DNA of 64,000 nt from Chryseobacterium panacisoli (GTDB taxonomy: Bacteria; Bacteroidota; Bacteroidia; Flavobacteriales; Weeksellaceae). Location: assembly GCF_008274625.1 (NCBI RefSeq), contig NZ_VTRU01000001.1:1984001-2048000 (forward strand). Reading direction: 5' to 3'. Each line of letters starts with the position of its first letter. Positions within the stretch are counted from its first letter, which is position 1. A program made the position numbers and the translations under genes. The notes under the pieces are model-generated. The model saw only the letters and a program-made list of their open reading frames with translations, searched no databases and was not told the DNA's origin. Below, one piece after another: positions 63,288 to 64,000 of this stretch.

Positions 63288-64000
63288 TTATTTCTTCTTA
63301 TTTCTTTGCTGCTCCTGAGTTTTTTGCTGCTCCTGAGCTTTCTCCATCATTTCTCTCATTCTCTTTTGGAACTTACCTTCTGCTTTTGGTTTTTCCTTGT
63401 TAGACTGAATTTGAGCATGGATCTTCTTTTCATCCAGAATCACGTATTTAATCACAAGGATGATTAAGATGTTAATTGCATTCGATACAAAATAATACCA
63501 GGAAAGACCTGAAGCTGATGTATTCAAGAAGAATAGGAACGTAATCGGGAAGATGTACATTAATACTTTCATATTTGGCATCCCTTCCTGCTGAGGCTGC
63601 TGCATATTCCCTGAAGTCATTACAGTATATATCAGGATAACAACTGTACAAGCTAATGCAAAAATACTTAAGTGATCTCCAAGGAAAGGAACTTTAAACG
63701 GAAGCTTGATCAAATCATCATAAGCCGTTAAATCTTTTGCAAACCAGAACCCTTGACCTCTAAGGTCAATAAAGTTCGGGAAGAAACGGAACAACGCATA
63801 GAAGATAGGAATCTGAACCAACGCCGGTAAACATCCTGCCATCTGATTCACTCCTGCTTTTCTATAGATTTCCATTGTAGCTTGCTGCTTCTTCATTGGA
63901 TCTGCATCCTTGAATTTAGCATTCGCTTCATCAATTTCCGGACGGATTACCTTCATCATCGCACTCAATTTATGCTGCTTATACATAATTGGTGAAAGGA
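63288..64000 (-). CDS. yidC: Membrane protein insertase YidC, 3' part cut by window edge
   Basis: The gene runs off the right edge; the visible 237 codons include the conserved YidC/Oxa1 core. KLSAMMKVIRPEIDEANAKF, MEIYRKAGVNQMAGCLPALV and PIFYALFRFFPNFIDLRG match the membrane-embedded groove, and later helices (IFALACTVVILIYTVMTS, NAINILIILVIKYVIL) follow. The frame stays open through 64000 with LSPI before the first visible Met, so no start lies within the window. The C-terminus is a basic, Gln/Lys-rich tail (KEKPKAEGKFQKRMREMMEK). It inserts and folds inner-membrane proteins with or without SecYEG. Confidence 0.96.
   Translation of the reverse strand, partial: LSPIMYKQHKLSAMMKVIRPEIDEANAKFKDADPMKKQQATMEIYRKAGVNQMAGCLPALVQIPIFYALFRFFPNFIDLRGQGFWFAKDLTAYDDLIKLPFKVPFLGDHLSIFALACTVVILIYTVMTSGNMQQPQQEGMPNMKVLMYIFPITFLFFLNTSASGLSWYYFVSNAINILIILVIKYVILDEKKIHAQIQSNKEKPKAEGKFQKRMREMMEKAQEQQKTQEQQRNKKK

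Overview
The window looks like a chromosomal segment of a Bacteroidota bacterium in the Flavobacteriia, most likely Chryseobacterium or a close relative in the Weeksellaceae. The evidence is the low GC content, paired SusC/SusD outer-membrane systems, a type IX secretion C-terminal sorting domain, TAnnTTTG-type promoter boxes, a CcoN-CcoO fusion oxidase and a type II-C CRISPR-Cas9 locus with 47-nt repeats. The genus is an inference.

Region 1 (1-6.9 kb) looks like part of an integrative mobilizable element. It holds a large serine recombinase cut by the left edge, a MobV-type relaxase, an XRE regulator with a perfect palindromic operator, and a hairpin that could be part of an oriT. Inside it lies the most striking locus of the window: an ECF-type sigma factor followed after 1 nt by a truncated, nuclease-dead Cas12f/TnpB-like protein, followed directly by a structured candidate guide RNA. 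The RuvC Asp and Glu positions are substituted and the zinc-ribbon and last RuvC motif are absent. This arrangement matches the recently reported idea of dCas12f-sigma RNA-guided transcription.

Region 2 (7-19.8 kb, all minus strand) is a polymorphic-toxin locus. A T9SS-type protein and two tandem RHS/YD-repeat proteins come first. The second RHS protein ends in a variable toxin tip and is followed by a row of immunity-like genes (DUF2750, Imm33/DUF2185, SUFU, an unrecognised protein, a DUF6882-like protein) and a DUF922 protein.

Region 3 (20.5-29.1 kb) is a defence island: an AbiEii-like nucleotidyltransferase with a DUF6922 partner, then a 19-repeat CRISPR array, cas2, cas1, cas9 and a tracrRNA divergent from cas9. 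One old spacer is the 3' end of a tRNA, probably tRNA-Thr. The four repeats farthest from cas2 are degenerate.

Region 4 (29.2-41.9 kb) has metabolic and regulatory genes: a secreted Ntn-hydrolase with a C-terminal glycogen-binding-like domain, an HdeD-like protein, an amino-acid permease, a secreted protein, a propeller-type histidine kinase with its LuxR-type response regulator, an XRE regulator, and cbb3 oxidase genes ccoNO-ccoP.

Region 5 (42-64 kb) carries envelope and core genes: a TamB-like/TamA-like pair, a YihY/BrkB membrane protein, argS, a lipocalin-like lipoprotein, two SusD/SusC pairs whose susC promoters share a 24-nt motif at 22 of 24 positions, rnhB, and the 3' part of yidC cut by the right edge.
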